DNA of 6,088 nucleotides from Candidatus Pacearchaeota archaeon (GCA_002690445.1 NZER01000440.1:1-6088), one strand, 5' to 3'. Counted from the stretch's first letter, positions 1-6,088 are shown. The notes: generated from the letters alone by a model not told the origin. Program-made: numbers and translations.

Positions 1-1
1 A

Positions 2-2935
2 GATTGGCTAGGCTATTTTGCGGATAGTCCTGATGTGACAATGACCATTGGTGGCGTACAGCATACTGGGAAACGTTTTACGCTTATTCCTATGGCATAT
101 GCTGCTGACCCTCTTTGGCATCAAACGGAGGGGGATGAAGAACGGGAAGAGGAACGGGAAGACGGTGGCGGTGAAGAGGAACGGGAAGAAACCTCTCCCT
201 TTGAAGAGGAAGAAGTCGAATGGTTACGGGAACATCCAGACTTTGTTGGTGTACATGATTTTGATGAGGCAGTTCGTAACTTATCCGAAGATGAAATAAA
301 TGATTACAAAGGTCAATATACTCAGTACCAAGAAAATATGGCGGCTTACAATGAGATACCTGATGAATTAAAGCAGCAGTATGGTTATGCTGATTGGTTT
401 GGCATGTCTGATGAAGAACGTGAACAGGTGATGAATGACCACGTAGTTGCCCAACAACAAGCGGAATATGATGGCTTATCGGATAATCTAAAAGCAAAAT
501 ATCAAACTGCTGAAGAATGGCAGAACCTGTCTCCTGAGGAGAAAGAGAAAGCACAGAGGCGTGATGCGCGAACCGATGACGTTAATTATATTTTAGAATA
601 TAAAAAACTTACGCAACATATGACAGATGCAGAATTGAAACGGGAAGAAGATTTTCTTTACGATAGATTAGACGATAACGCATTTGCTAAAGAATTTGCA
701 ACTACTATGAAGCTTCATGGAAAGTTTAGGGAAAAGCGAAGGGATGCAGAGGAGAAAGCAGCAGAGGACGAAGGTAGGAAACCAGAACGTACTCCAGCAG
801 AATTTGAAAAACTTAAAGCGGATTTTAGAAGGGTGTATGAACAGGTTCATGGGCCACTATCGGAAGATTTCTTCGATTCATATTCTACCGATTATGAAAC
901 CCTTGATAAAGAATATAAAAAAGCTTTACAAGTAGAACATGATAGGAACGCTAAAGAACGCCAAACTATTTTGGGAGATACTGCTAATAATGTTGGAGGC
1001 CCAGATGGGATTGACCCATTACCTAACCCTCCCACGCAAGATGATTTACTCCATCAAGTTCGCCATATCCAAATGTGGAAACAACATCACGGGCCATATA
1101 TGACGGATAAAAAAGCAAAGGATGCATTGAATCAGTTGGAAATTGAGGCTTATCAGAAAGCTAATAATGCTGGCATAGATTTGGAAGGGCTTATTGACAA
1201 AGATAAAGAGGATGCTAAAAACAATGGGCTGGCCTATGGTTCTAGTAAGTGGTTTGAAACAATAGGGAAAACTCATGTAGATGAACAAATGAAGGGGGCA
1301 CGATATCGTAGACAAATACAACGGGGTGGAGAACTACGTTCTAATAGTAATTATAAGCCCTGGTTGGTAATTCAGTATGACAGAGATGGGAATGGGACGT
1401 TGTTAGATTTACGTAGTGGGCAAGAAGTAAGACGAGAAGATTTAAGGTTCGATAAAGAAAATGCAGGGTTTGATTATACTGGAAGTAAGGACAAACCGCA
1501 ACTTGCTGACCCCGAATCATCTTTTTGGGAGAATCTGGATTATGCTAATCTACGCCCCATTCATACAGATGAAGTAGGAAGACGGACACCTATTGAGCCT
1601 CCAGAAATTGGGCATTCTCCTAAGCAAGGAAGAGGCCGTGCTTGGTATCACCCAGAATCTAAATCATGGATAAATTCACATAGGTATAATGATGCACTAG
1701 AGGAATTAAGAGGAGCAGCCCCAGGTTCTGGGATGCTAATAAATATTGGGTCTGGATATCATGGCACGAATCAAAGCGGTGATGCACAGCGACATTATGG
1801 TTTTCAAACTACTGGTGTTCCTGGTAGTGGGTCAGAGAAGTCTTACTATATAGATGGGCAGGGAAACATTGTCCATATTGACCCAGATGCTTCACATAAA
1901 TTGTCTAGTCCAGATTTTAGTCAGCCTCAAACAGTCAATAGTGCAATTCATGATTGGCATTTATCACATATCCAAACGCAGGCAACAGCTAACCCAGGTT
2001 GGGGAACAGAAAATAACCAACCCAAAACTCACGTAATTATGTCTCCCCAACAACAGCAAGGGCCAATGCCTTTACAAAATGCTGTACAGGAAGGAGATGC
2101 ATTATATCGGAGGCGACAGCAAGGAAAGCAGTATGGAAAGCGGGGGTTCGATACCTTATCCTCTGATGAACTAGGGATGGAACCCACTTATTATGGGAAG
2201 CGTGGACGTATGACTGCTTATCAAGATATCCCAGGTATTCGGAAGGTGCCTCTTAGAACAGGAACTGAAAAACTGAAGCAAGGTTTTATCGGAACTGTAG
2301 GATATACGGAATCAGGCGTATTAACTGGGTTGGCGAAACTTCTATTAAATACTGCCAATTTTAGTACCTTGGGATTACTTGGTTTAGGGTGGGGTCAAGA
2401 ACAAAACAATATTAAGAGACAACGAGCTAATTATAATAGACAATCTAAGTTACAGCAGAATGTCAAACAGCATATGGAAACGGTGACAGATAATGGTAGA
2501 CAACGTGCATATCTATCGCCTGGGGAAGAAGATGCTCGTAGGCAAGACCACAAGTCTCTCCAAGACGCATACTCTGTCAAACAAGCAGAGTGGCAAAATC
2601 GGGCACGGGAATATAAAAATGCAGGCGATAGGGACGGGGGAGCTAGGGCTGAAGCAGAAAGCATTAGATTCCAAGGTTTAAAACAAGGTATAGATAAACG
2701 TAAAGTAGAAAATCCAGCTGATTGGGAACACATCAACTCACTATACGAACAACATTATGGTTCTCCCCAAGTACAAGCTACATTAGCTCCTGCTATTGGG
2801 GAACAGGCTTCTCAGAACATAGCGGATAGATTTCAACCGTTACCGCAGCAACCGTCTCAATCAGGGGAGACATATCCAATGATGTATGATGAAACGCCGT
2901 CTCAACCCAGAGAATTGGAACCAATTTGGAGTTGA
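2..2935 (+). CDS. Very large hydrophilic phage structural protein, 5'-truncated (unrecognised family)
   Basis: I do not recognise this protein. A GTG at 35 could give 966 aa, but no convincing ribosome-binding site precedes it, and the same frame is open to the window edge (encoding DWLGYFADSPD before the GTG). The true start therefore probably lies upstream. Residue numbers count from that GTG. Residues 33-60 form an acidic Glu/Arg tract. About 64-186 hold three imperfect 41-residue repeats. About 187-310 are long charged helices. Residues 449-460 (DRDGNGTLLDLR) resemble an EF-hand loop lacking the final Glu. About 530-680 are rich in Gly, Ser, Gln, His and aromatics. About 751-786 are hydrophobic and glycine-rich, the only candidate membrane-active segment. 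About 790-900 are charged helical again, followed by a Pro/Gln-rich end. No signal peptide or catalytic motif is seen. Size, composition and position suggest a virion internal/ejection protein or a large structural protein; a portal with a long C-terminal extension is also possible. The coding call is sure, the role weak. Confidence 0.85.
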   Translation, partial: DWLGYFADSPDVTMTIGGVQHTGKRFTLIPMAYAADPLWHQTEGDEEREEEREDGGGEEEREETSPFEEEEVEWLREHPDFVGVHDFDEAVRNLSEDEINDYKGQYTQYQENMAAYNEIPDELKQQYGYADWFGMSDEEREQVMNDHVVAQQQAEYDGLSDNLKAKYQTAEEWQNLSPEEKEKAQRRDARTDDVNYILEYKKLTQHMTDAELKREEDFLYDRLDDNAFAKEFATTMKLHGKFREKRRDAEEKAAEDEGRKPERTPAEFEKLKADFRRVYEQVHGPLSEDFFDSYSTDYETLDKEYKKALQVEHDRNAKERQTILGDTANNVGGPDGIDPLPNPPTQDDLLHQVRHIQMWKQHHGPYMTDKKAKDALNQLEIEAYQKANNAGIDLEGLIDKDKEDAKNNGLAYGSSKWFETIGKTHVDEQMKGARYRRQIQRGGELRSNSNYKPWLVIQYDRDGNGTLLDLRSGQEVRREDLRFDKENAGFDYTGSKDKPQLADPESSFWENLDYANLRPIHTDEVGRRTPIEPPEIGHSPKQGRGRAWYHPESKSWINSHRYNDALEELRGAAPGSGMLINIGSGYHGTNQSGDAQRHYGFQTTGVPGSGSEKSYYIDGQGNIVHIDPDASHKLSSPDFSQPQTVNSAIHDWHLSHIQTQATANPGWGTENNQPKTHVIMSPQQQQGPMPLQNAVQEGDALYRRRQQGKQYGKRGFDTLSSDELGMEPTYYGKRGRMTAYQDIPGIRKVPLRTGTEKLKQGFIGTVGYTESGVLTGLAKLLLNTANFSTLGLLGLGWGQEQNNIKRQRANYNRQSKLQQNVKQHMETVTDNGRQRAYLSPGEEDARRQDHKSLQDAYSVKQAEWQNRAREYKNAGDRDGGARAEAESIRFQGLKQGIDKRKVENPADWEHINSLYEQHYGSPQVQATLAPAIGEQASQNIADRFQPLPQQPSQSGETYPMMYDETPSQPRELEPIWS
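137..189 (+). repeat. Short direct repeats encoding a Glu/Arg tract
   Basis: The 17-bp unit GAAGAGGAACGGGAAGA occurs exactly at 146-162 and again at 173-189. A related shorter copy, GAAGAACGGGAAGA, lies at 137-150. The copies are in frame with the large gene and encode EEREEEREDGGGEEEREE. A run coding for DGGG separates the two exact copies. This looks like slippage-prone expansion of an acidic linker between the N-terminal part and the helical repeats. It is seen directly in the sequence; any effect on function is unknown. Confidence 0.8.
224..592 (+). repeat. Three imperfect ~41-residue protein repeats within the large gene
   Basis: Counting from the GTG at 35, three segments (about residues 64-104, 105-145 and 146-186) share a pattern. 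Each has an early Asp (PD, PD, SD), an aromatic/acidic middle, then NLSEDE (82-87), GMSDEE (123-128) or NLSPEE (164-169). The Leu/Met-Ser pairs fall at 83/84, 124/125 and 165/166, an exact 41-residue spacing. Copies two and three are closest, sharing the pattern Y-x4-D-x-LK-x2-Y. DNA identity between copies is low, so this is an old protein-level duplication and not a recent DNA repeat. Helical structure is inferred from composition. Confidence 0.6.
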
Positions 2936-2961
2936 ACTTTTCCTTAACTTTGTGGTATAAT
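2932..2961 (+). promoter_or_regulatory. Sigma-70-type promoter with extended -10
   Basis: A -35-like TTGAAC (2932-2937) is followed by an 18-bp spacer and a perfect TATAAT (2956-2961). TG at 2953-2954 gives the TGnTATAAT extended -10. It lies in the only intergenic gap and its -35 overlaps the TGA stop of the large upstream gene. Transcription would begin near 2967-2969, leaving a leader of roughly 20 nt. It would drive the gene at 2990 and the tightly packed genes after it. An AT-only 10-bp palindrome, TAATATATTA (2958-2967), covers the end of the -10 and the start region and is probably a by-product of base composition. The match to a bacterial housekeeping promoter is good; activity is inferred. 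Confidence 0.7.
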
Positions 2962-2978
2962 ATATTAGATTGTATTTT

Positions 2979-2984
2979 AGGAGA
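2979..2984 (+). promoter_or_regulatory. Strong Shine-Dalgarno site for the 375-aa gene
   Basis: AGGAGA sits five bases before the ATG at 2990, in the short leader created by the upstream promoter. It fixes that ATG as the start and supports expression independent of the preceding gene. Confidence 0.8.
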
Positions 2985-2989
2985 TACTT

Positions 2990-4117
2990 ATGGGCGCATT
3001 TGATAACATGTATAATCACTTTGAAAAGAACATGGGGAATATTGGAGCTTCTCGTAGTCTTTTTCGGGAAGATGGTTCTACCGTAGTTAAAAATGGAGAA
3101 TTAACTCGTATTTCTAAAGATGATTTGGAAGAGGCTGAAAAAACTAAAGCTGACCAACCTACTATAGAAGAAATACTTGAAGCTATTAGAGAGCGTAAAG
3201 GGGAAGAACATACGCAAAAATCCGTAGAGTTGGATAAAGCTGGCCCTGGTAGACCCAAAGGGGGGCCGAAACCAGCGGGTTATGGTTCGGGAAGAGGAGA
3301 TTATGCCTCAGCGGATAAAGTCTATGCTCAAGCGTATGCTATTTTAGCAAAATTGAGTCCTGAAACCAAAGGAGATTTTTATGGGAGTGAGGAACCTTCT
3401 CCTAAACCTTGGGGTAGTCGTGACCATCAACTTTTAGAGCGTATTCATTCTGACCTTAACGCGGGAATGTCTCATCAGGAGATTTGGAAGAAATATGGCG
3501 GGGAAGGGGCATACCCTTCTGATACTGGTGGCCCCTCTGTTGAAAATGCAATGGGCGTACAAAAAATGGGGCCAGCACTCTCCAATTTACTTTCTGCTGC
3601 TGCTGGATGGGCATTAAGTGCTGATACTGCTAGTAGAGATGTACCCCCTGAAATGGCCTCTGAATGGGAACGAGCCATTAGTCGGGAGGACAAGAGACGT
3701 TTACAAGAAGAAATGTTACGTAGATTGCATGGAAAAAAGAGTCAAAGAACACGTAAATCGGATGATGACCCTTTTTTAGAAGCCTTGGTGGACATGGAGA
3801 TGTTTTATAAAGACCATGCTCCTGTTCCACCCCGATATGGGTTAATGTGGGACGCAGTAAAGCATCGTTGGACTCGTCCAGAGAAGGTAGGCCGTACTGT
3901 ATGGGAAGTGCAGGGTAAAAAACGTCTACGTGGTGCTGGAACGGGTGCCCATGAACGTACTAGGTCTACCAAAGGTGCTGGAGGTAAAGCTGGAGGTAGT
4001 ATGGAAGCAGGAAGACGCTTCCGAAGTGTGGCAGATGCGGGAAGGACACATCCACACGAAGCAAAACGAGTAGGACAAGTCAAACGTCATGTACGTAAAC
4101 CAGTAGGGAGGAAATAA
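2990..4117 (+). CDS. Putative nucleic-acid-binding virion protein with basic C-terminal tail (unrecognised)
   Basis: 375 aa; the ATG is set by AGGAGA and is the first start after the promoter. I do not recognise the family. Residues 1-75 are mixed charged helix. Residues 85-95 (GPGRPKGGPKP) resemble an AT-hook core but lack the usual Arg before GRP. Residues 144-170 fit a helix-turn-helix-like pattern, with I152, L156, AGMS at 158-161, EI at 164-165 and YG at 169-170. Residues 190-212 are Ala/Leu-rich and mildly hydrophobic. Residues 281-297 (PPRYGLMWDAVKHRWTRP begins at 280) form an aromatic/basic cassette. The last 66 residues contain about 20 Lys/Arg against 4 Asp/Glu, with many glycines, as in disordered DNA-binding tails. 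The gene leads a probable operon and ends 1 nt before the next start. A DNA-packaging-associated or internal core protein is the best guess, but a head-tail structural protein is possible. The reading frame is certain; the function is inferred from composition. Confidence 0.85.
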   Translation: MGAFDNMYNHFEKNMGNIGASRSLFREDGSTVVKNGELTRISKDDLEEAEKTKADQPTIEEILEAIRERKGEEHTQKSVELDKAGPGRPKGGPKPAGYGSGRGDYASADKVYAQAYAILAKLSPETKGDFYGSEEPSPKPWGSRDHQLLERIHSDLNAGMSHQEIWKKYGGEGAYPSDTGGPSVENAMGVQKMGPALSNLLSAAAGWALSADTASRDVPPEMASEWERAISREDKRRLQEEMLRRLHGKKSQRTRKSDDDPFLEALVDMEMFYKDHAPVPPRYGLMWDAVKHRWTRPEKVGRTVWEVQGKKRLRGAGTGAHERTRSTKGAGGKAGGSMEAGRRFRSVADAGRTHPHEAKRVGQVKRHVRKPVGRK

Positions 4118-4118
4118 G

Positions 4119-4487
4119 ATGCCAAAAAAGAAGAAAGAGACAGCCGAAGCGACAGTCATAACAGTTTCAGAAGCTATTGAAGAGGTCAAACCTAAAAAAC
4201 ACATAGTTATGATTAAGGTGAAGAAGTTTCTACCTAATATTCCAGTGCCTATAGAGTTCCAAGTAGGGGAAATACGCTATTGGGAGTCTACAGATGACAT
4301 AACATATAGTTATGAAGCAGGATATCAGCAATATATGGATAGTTTTGTGAATAGGGCTATTCAAATAGATAAAAATAAATGGATACCTAGAGAGTCTACT
4401 CGTAAATGGCTAGAACATCTCCCACAGGCCATGTTAATTGATAATTACTTCACTTCCGAGGTCTTAACCTTGGATGAAGTGGAATAA
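4119..4487 (+). CDS. Small phage protein of unknown function, Lys-rich N-terminus
   Basis: 122 aa. The ATG follows GGGAGG (4106-4111) at a 7-nt spacing. That site lies inside the end of the preceding gene, whose TAA is 1 nt upstream of this start, so the two are probably translationally coupled. The protein opens with a basic MPKKKK patch and a short, probably flexible segment (residues 1-28). An alternating hydrophobic/charged region (about 28-65) looks like beta strands, and an aromatic-rich C-terminal half (YQQYMDSFVNRA at 69-80, WIPRESTRKWLEHLP at 88-102) looks mostly helical. There is no transmembrane segment, signal peptide or enzyme motif. A minor virion or assembly protein fits the context, but nothing in the sequence identifies the family. 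Confidence 0.8.
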   Translation: MPKKKKETAEATVITVSEAIEEVKPKKHIVMIKVKKFLPNIPVPIEFQVGEIRYWESTDDITYSYEAGYQQYMDSFVNRAIQIDKNKWIPRESTRKWLEHLPQAMLIDNYFTSEVLTLDEVE

Positions 4488-4489
4488 CC

Positions 4490-5452
4490 ATGAAATTAGG
4501 TGATTTTTACGACAAAACTCCTGTTTCTAGGGCTAAAAGTACTCAAGTATTTGACCTTAATAATGAGCATAAAGAGGCCATTTTAGAGGCAAAAATAGCC
4601 GATTTAGAGGGTAAAATCGTCGAAATTGATGTTATAAAGGGTGAAAAAAGCCAATTACAGAACCTTTTAGACGCAAAAAGTGACTTTAACGAGACATTAT
4701 TAGCTGAAAAAGGTCAATTAGAGGCTAGAATTGACCGTTTAGACGCTGAAGTAATCGAAAAACATCGTATTTTTGATGAAATGGCTGCAATGAAGGCCGA
4801 TTTTGATAATATGTCGAATGGTTGGGGTGAAATGCAAGGCAATTTGAACGAGGTACAGGGCAAAAATGAGACTCAACAGGCTGAATTGGAACAATTGAGG
4901 GCCAATAATGCAAATTTGCAGATTAAAGTACAGTCAGACTATCAAGATAATCTTAATAAAGTGACTGTAGAGAAAGAATTAAGAAAAGCTTTGGAAAATT
5001 TGCAAACGGAACATCAAGGATTAACGGAGTTTTCTAAGGATTTGAGTACTAAATACACTGAAGCGTCAGAGATGTGGGGGCAATTAGACGCTGAATCCAT
5101 TGCATTGAATGGGCAAGTGGCAATGTTAACGGCTCATAAGCATGAATTAGAACAAAAAATGCTTGTTAGGAATCAAAGCGGAACTACAGATGCTGAAAAA
5201 CGGGTACGAACTGAGTTAACTAAGCAAATGGACGATTTAATGGATGATATGACAACAATTGCAGTAGAAAATAAGCGTTTACGGACAGAATTATCGGCCC
5301 CACGGCCTACATCTGTCGGGGCTATTGCTAAACAGGAAGGATTTAAGATACCTTTAGCTTCTTCTGCAATTAATTATCGTAAAAACACGTTAGGGAATAG
5401 CAAGCCCACTCTATTGAGGTTTGCTCATAAGGAGTTCAGCGATGACAACTAA
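4490..5452 (+). CDS. Long coiled-coil protein (candidate scaffold, fibre-shaft or other structural role)
   Basis: 320 aa, starting 2 nt after the upstream TAA. Only a weak GGA-type ribosome-binding site precedes it, so translation probably depends on coupling to the 122-aa gene. Residues about 22-268 are nearly continuous heptad-like helix, rich in Leu, Glu, Lys, Gln and Ala with almost no proline. A Gly/Asn break lies near 107-125. Related LLDAKS, RLDAEV and QLDAES phrases occur at 59, 83 and 198. The helix ends at APRPTS (270-275). About 50 residues of different character follow, with a basic patch (YRKNTLGNSKPTLLR, 296-310), which could be a partner-binding tail. Tail tape measures are usually much longer, so a scaffold-like, fibre-associated or internal virion protein is more plausible. 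The coiled coil is clear from sequence; the role is not. Its last 11 nt overlap the next gene. Confidence 0.85.
   Translation: MKLGDFYDKTPVSRAKSTQVFDLNNEHKEAILEAKIADLEGKIVEIDVIKGEKSQLQNLLDAKSDFNETLLAEKGQLEARIDRLDAEVIEKHRIFDEMAAMKADFDNMSNGWGEMQGNLNEVQGKNETQQAELEQLRANNANLQIKVQSDYQDNLNKVTVEKELRKALENLQTEHQGLTEFSKDLSTKYTEASEMWGQLDAESIALNGQVAMLTAHKHELEQKMLVRNQSGTTDAEKRVRTELTKQMDDLMDDMTTIAVENKRLRTELSAPRPTSVGAIAKQEGFKIPLASSAINYRKNTLGNSKPTLLRFAHKEFSDDN
5429..5434 (+). promoter_or_regulatory. Shine-Dalgarno site that decides the start of the 107-aa gene
   Basis: AAGGAG lies 7 nt before the ATG at 5442, inside the end of the coiled-coil gene. The alternative in-frame TTG at 5421 precedes this site and has no comparable sequence upstream, so the ATG is the chosen start. 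Confidence 0.8.
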
Positions 5453-5765
5453 GCCGTGGAGACAAGAGATAGAACTTTTACAAACTTATAGTAAACATAA
5501 AACGTTTACTGTCACTACGAGTGGGGCTTCAGCAGAAACCGTAGTTGATATTGGCGCAGTTATGGAAGAATGCAGTAAAATATCATTTGTAATAGAGTTA
5601 GCAGATGCATATGTGGAATTTGACGATGATGCAACCACATCATCCATGCTTGTTCCACAAGATGAAGGATATTTTGATGACGCAGTATATATTGGGTCTA
5701 AGATTAGTATTATTAGGGCAGGGGGCACCAATGCTAGGATACGTGGTATCGCTTGGGGGAGATAA
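5442..5765 (+). CDS. Small beta-rich phage structural protein (107 aa)
   Basis: The ATG at 5442 is preceded by AAGGAG. It overlaps the last 11 nt of the coiled-coil gene, which suggests coupled translation. After a short polar N-terminus, the protein alternates hydrophobic and polar residues in a beta-strand pattern: FTVTT (22-26), TVVDIG (33-38), ISFVIEL (47-53), AYVEFDDD (56-63), VYIGSKISIIRAG (82-94) and IRGIAWGR (100-107). There are no long helices, membrane segments or catalytic motifs. Small beta-sandwich-like proteins with this profile and an Arg-Gly-aromatic ending are common among phage virion proteins next to fibre genes, and its position just before a fibre-like gene agrees. A capsid decoration, fibre-attachment or other minor structural protein are all possible. 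The coding call is strong; the specific role is a guess. Confidence 0.85.
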   Translation: MTTKPWRQEIELLQTYSKHKTFTVTTSGASAETVVDIGAVMEECSKISFVIELADAYVEFDDDATTSSMLVPQDEGYFDDAVYIGSKISIIRAGGTNARIRGIAWGR

Positions 5766-5768
5766 ACC

Positions 5769-6088
5769 ATGCCTTTATTTAAACGAGCAAGAGGAGGAGC
5801 CACTTCTCAACAAATAGTTACATCGGATATTGATGTAAATACATTAGACACAGATTTATCATCTATATCAGCTTCTCACGATACAATTCCATCAGCTAAA
5901 GCTGTTGTAGATTTTGTAGCCACTGGTAACTCTGTGGCAGGGATGTCAGATACAACTGTATCTGGTATAGCAGATAATAATCATTTGCAATATGATAGTG
6001 TGTCTAGTACTTGGGTTAATAGAACCTTTTTAGATTTTTCTGTAATCTCCGCTCCAACAGCCCCTGGTACGGAAGAGGGGCGATTATA
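5769..6088 (+). CDS. Phage tail-fibre/adhesin-like protein, N-terminal part (3'-truncated)
   Basis: The ATG at 5769 follows GGGAG (5757-5761) at a 7-nt spacing and starts 3 nt after the preceding TAA. The frame stays open to the right edge, giving 106 complete codons. After a basic N-terminal patch (KRARGG, 5-10), residues 28-50 carry the SSISASHDTIPSAKAVVDFV type of phrase often found at the head of phage fibre and collar proteins. Residues 58-84 contain MSDTTVSG followed by LQYDSVSSTWVN, a strand-turn repeat common in phage tail fibres. The end, TAPGTEEGRL, matches a further common fibre phrase that usually continues with Tyr. The N-terminus would attach to the tail and the missing C-terminus would bind the host. 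Assignment rests on these recalled patterns, not on a search. Confidence 0.8.
   Translation, partial: MPLFKRARGGATSQQIVTSDIDVNTLDTDLSSISASHDTIPSAKAVVDFVATGNSVAGMSDTTVSGIADNNHLQYDSVSSTWVNRTFLDFSVISAPTAPGTEEGRL

Noticed and set aside
35..37. GTG as the true start of the large gene
   Set aside because: No good Shine-Dalgarno precedes it and the frame is open to the left edge with ordinary-looking protein sequence, so the gene is more likely 5'-truncated.
90..554. 154-aa reading frame on the - strand
   Set aside because: Lies wholly opposite the large gene, is His/Pro/Leu-rich as expected for the antisense of Glu/Asp/Arg-rich coding sequence, and has no promoter or ribosome-binding context.
401..592. 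HMG-box-like W-x-x-LSPEEKEK phrase
   Set aside because: It resembles a short HMG-box phrase, but it is part of a 41-residue repeat seen three times and the rest of an HMG box is missing; charged helices often give such matches.
2936..2989. Rho-independent terminator in the intergenic gap
   Set aside because: No GC-rich inverted repeat followed by a T-run is present; the only palindrome is AT-only (2958-2967) and overlaps the -10 element.
3805..4204. Two overlapping - strand frames opposite the basic tail and the 122-aa gene
   Set aside because: They overlap each other and well-supported + strand genes; their Pro/Ser/Ala or Phe/Ser-rich content is what the reverse complement of the basic tail and Lys-rich coding produces.
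5605..5817. 70-aa + strand frame spanning the junction of the last two genes
   Set aside because: It overlaps two genes with better starts and known-type patterns, and its composition is that of a frame-shifted shadow.
1..6088. tRNA, rRNA, CRISPR array, insertion sequence or attachment site
   Set aside because: No cloverleaf-like segment, regularly spaced identical repeats, terminal inverted repeats or transposase/integrase motif was seen, and nearly all bases are accounted for by coding sequence.

Overview
The window reads as part of the late (virion structural) gene block of a tailed bacteriophage or prophage. All six credible genes lie on the + strand and are packed tightly: junctions are a 1-nt gap, a 2-nt gap, an 11-nt overlap and a 3-nt gap. 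The only intergenic stretch is 54 nt and it carries a promoter. The strongest assignment is the last, right-truncated gene, whose N-terminus has phrases typical of phage tail-fibre and collar proteins. No terminase, portal, major capsid, tape-measure, lysis, replication or integrase signature is visible. The host is probably a bacterium: most genes start behind clear Shine-Dalgarno sequences, and the intergenic promoter has an extended -10 of the sigma-70 type. Base composition is moderately AT-rich, and the standard code fits (TAA/TGA stops, TGG for Trp). I cannot name the host or the phage genus.

Layout. (1) Positions 2-2935: the 3' part of a very large gene, open through the left edge, with at least 977 codons visible. 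It encodes a hydrophilic multi-region protein with an acidic Glu/Arg tract, about three 41-residue helical repeats, long charged helices, a Gly/Ser/Gln-rich middle and one hydrophobic stretch near the C-terminus. (2) Positions 2932-2989: a promoter and strong ribosome-binding site. (3) Positions 2990-4117: a 375-aa protein with a GRP-type AT-hook-like patch, a helix-turn-helix-like segment and a very basic tail, suggesting a nucleic-acid-associated virion protein. (4) Positions 4119-4487: a small 122-aa protein. (5) Positions 4490-5452: a 320-aa coiled-coil protein. (6) Positions 5442-5765: a 107-aa, probably beta-rich structural protein. (7) From 5769 to the right edge: the N-terminus of a tail-fibre-like protein.

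How they fit together. The genes from 2990 onward look like one operon driven by the promoter at 2932-2961, with stop/start juxtapositions that favour translational coupling. Plausible roles are virion assembly, an internal or DNA-contacting protein, and host-contact appendages. Only the fibre call rests on recognisable sequence patterns; the other functions are inferred from composition and position. I found no defence system, RNA gene, CRISPR array or mobile element, and no evidence for a new enzymatic system. The novelty here is a set of virion proteins I do not recognise.
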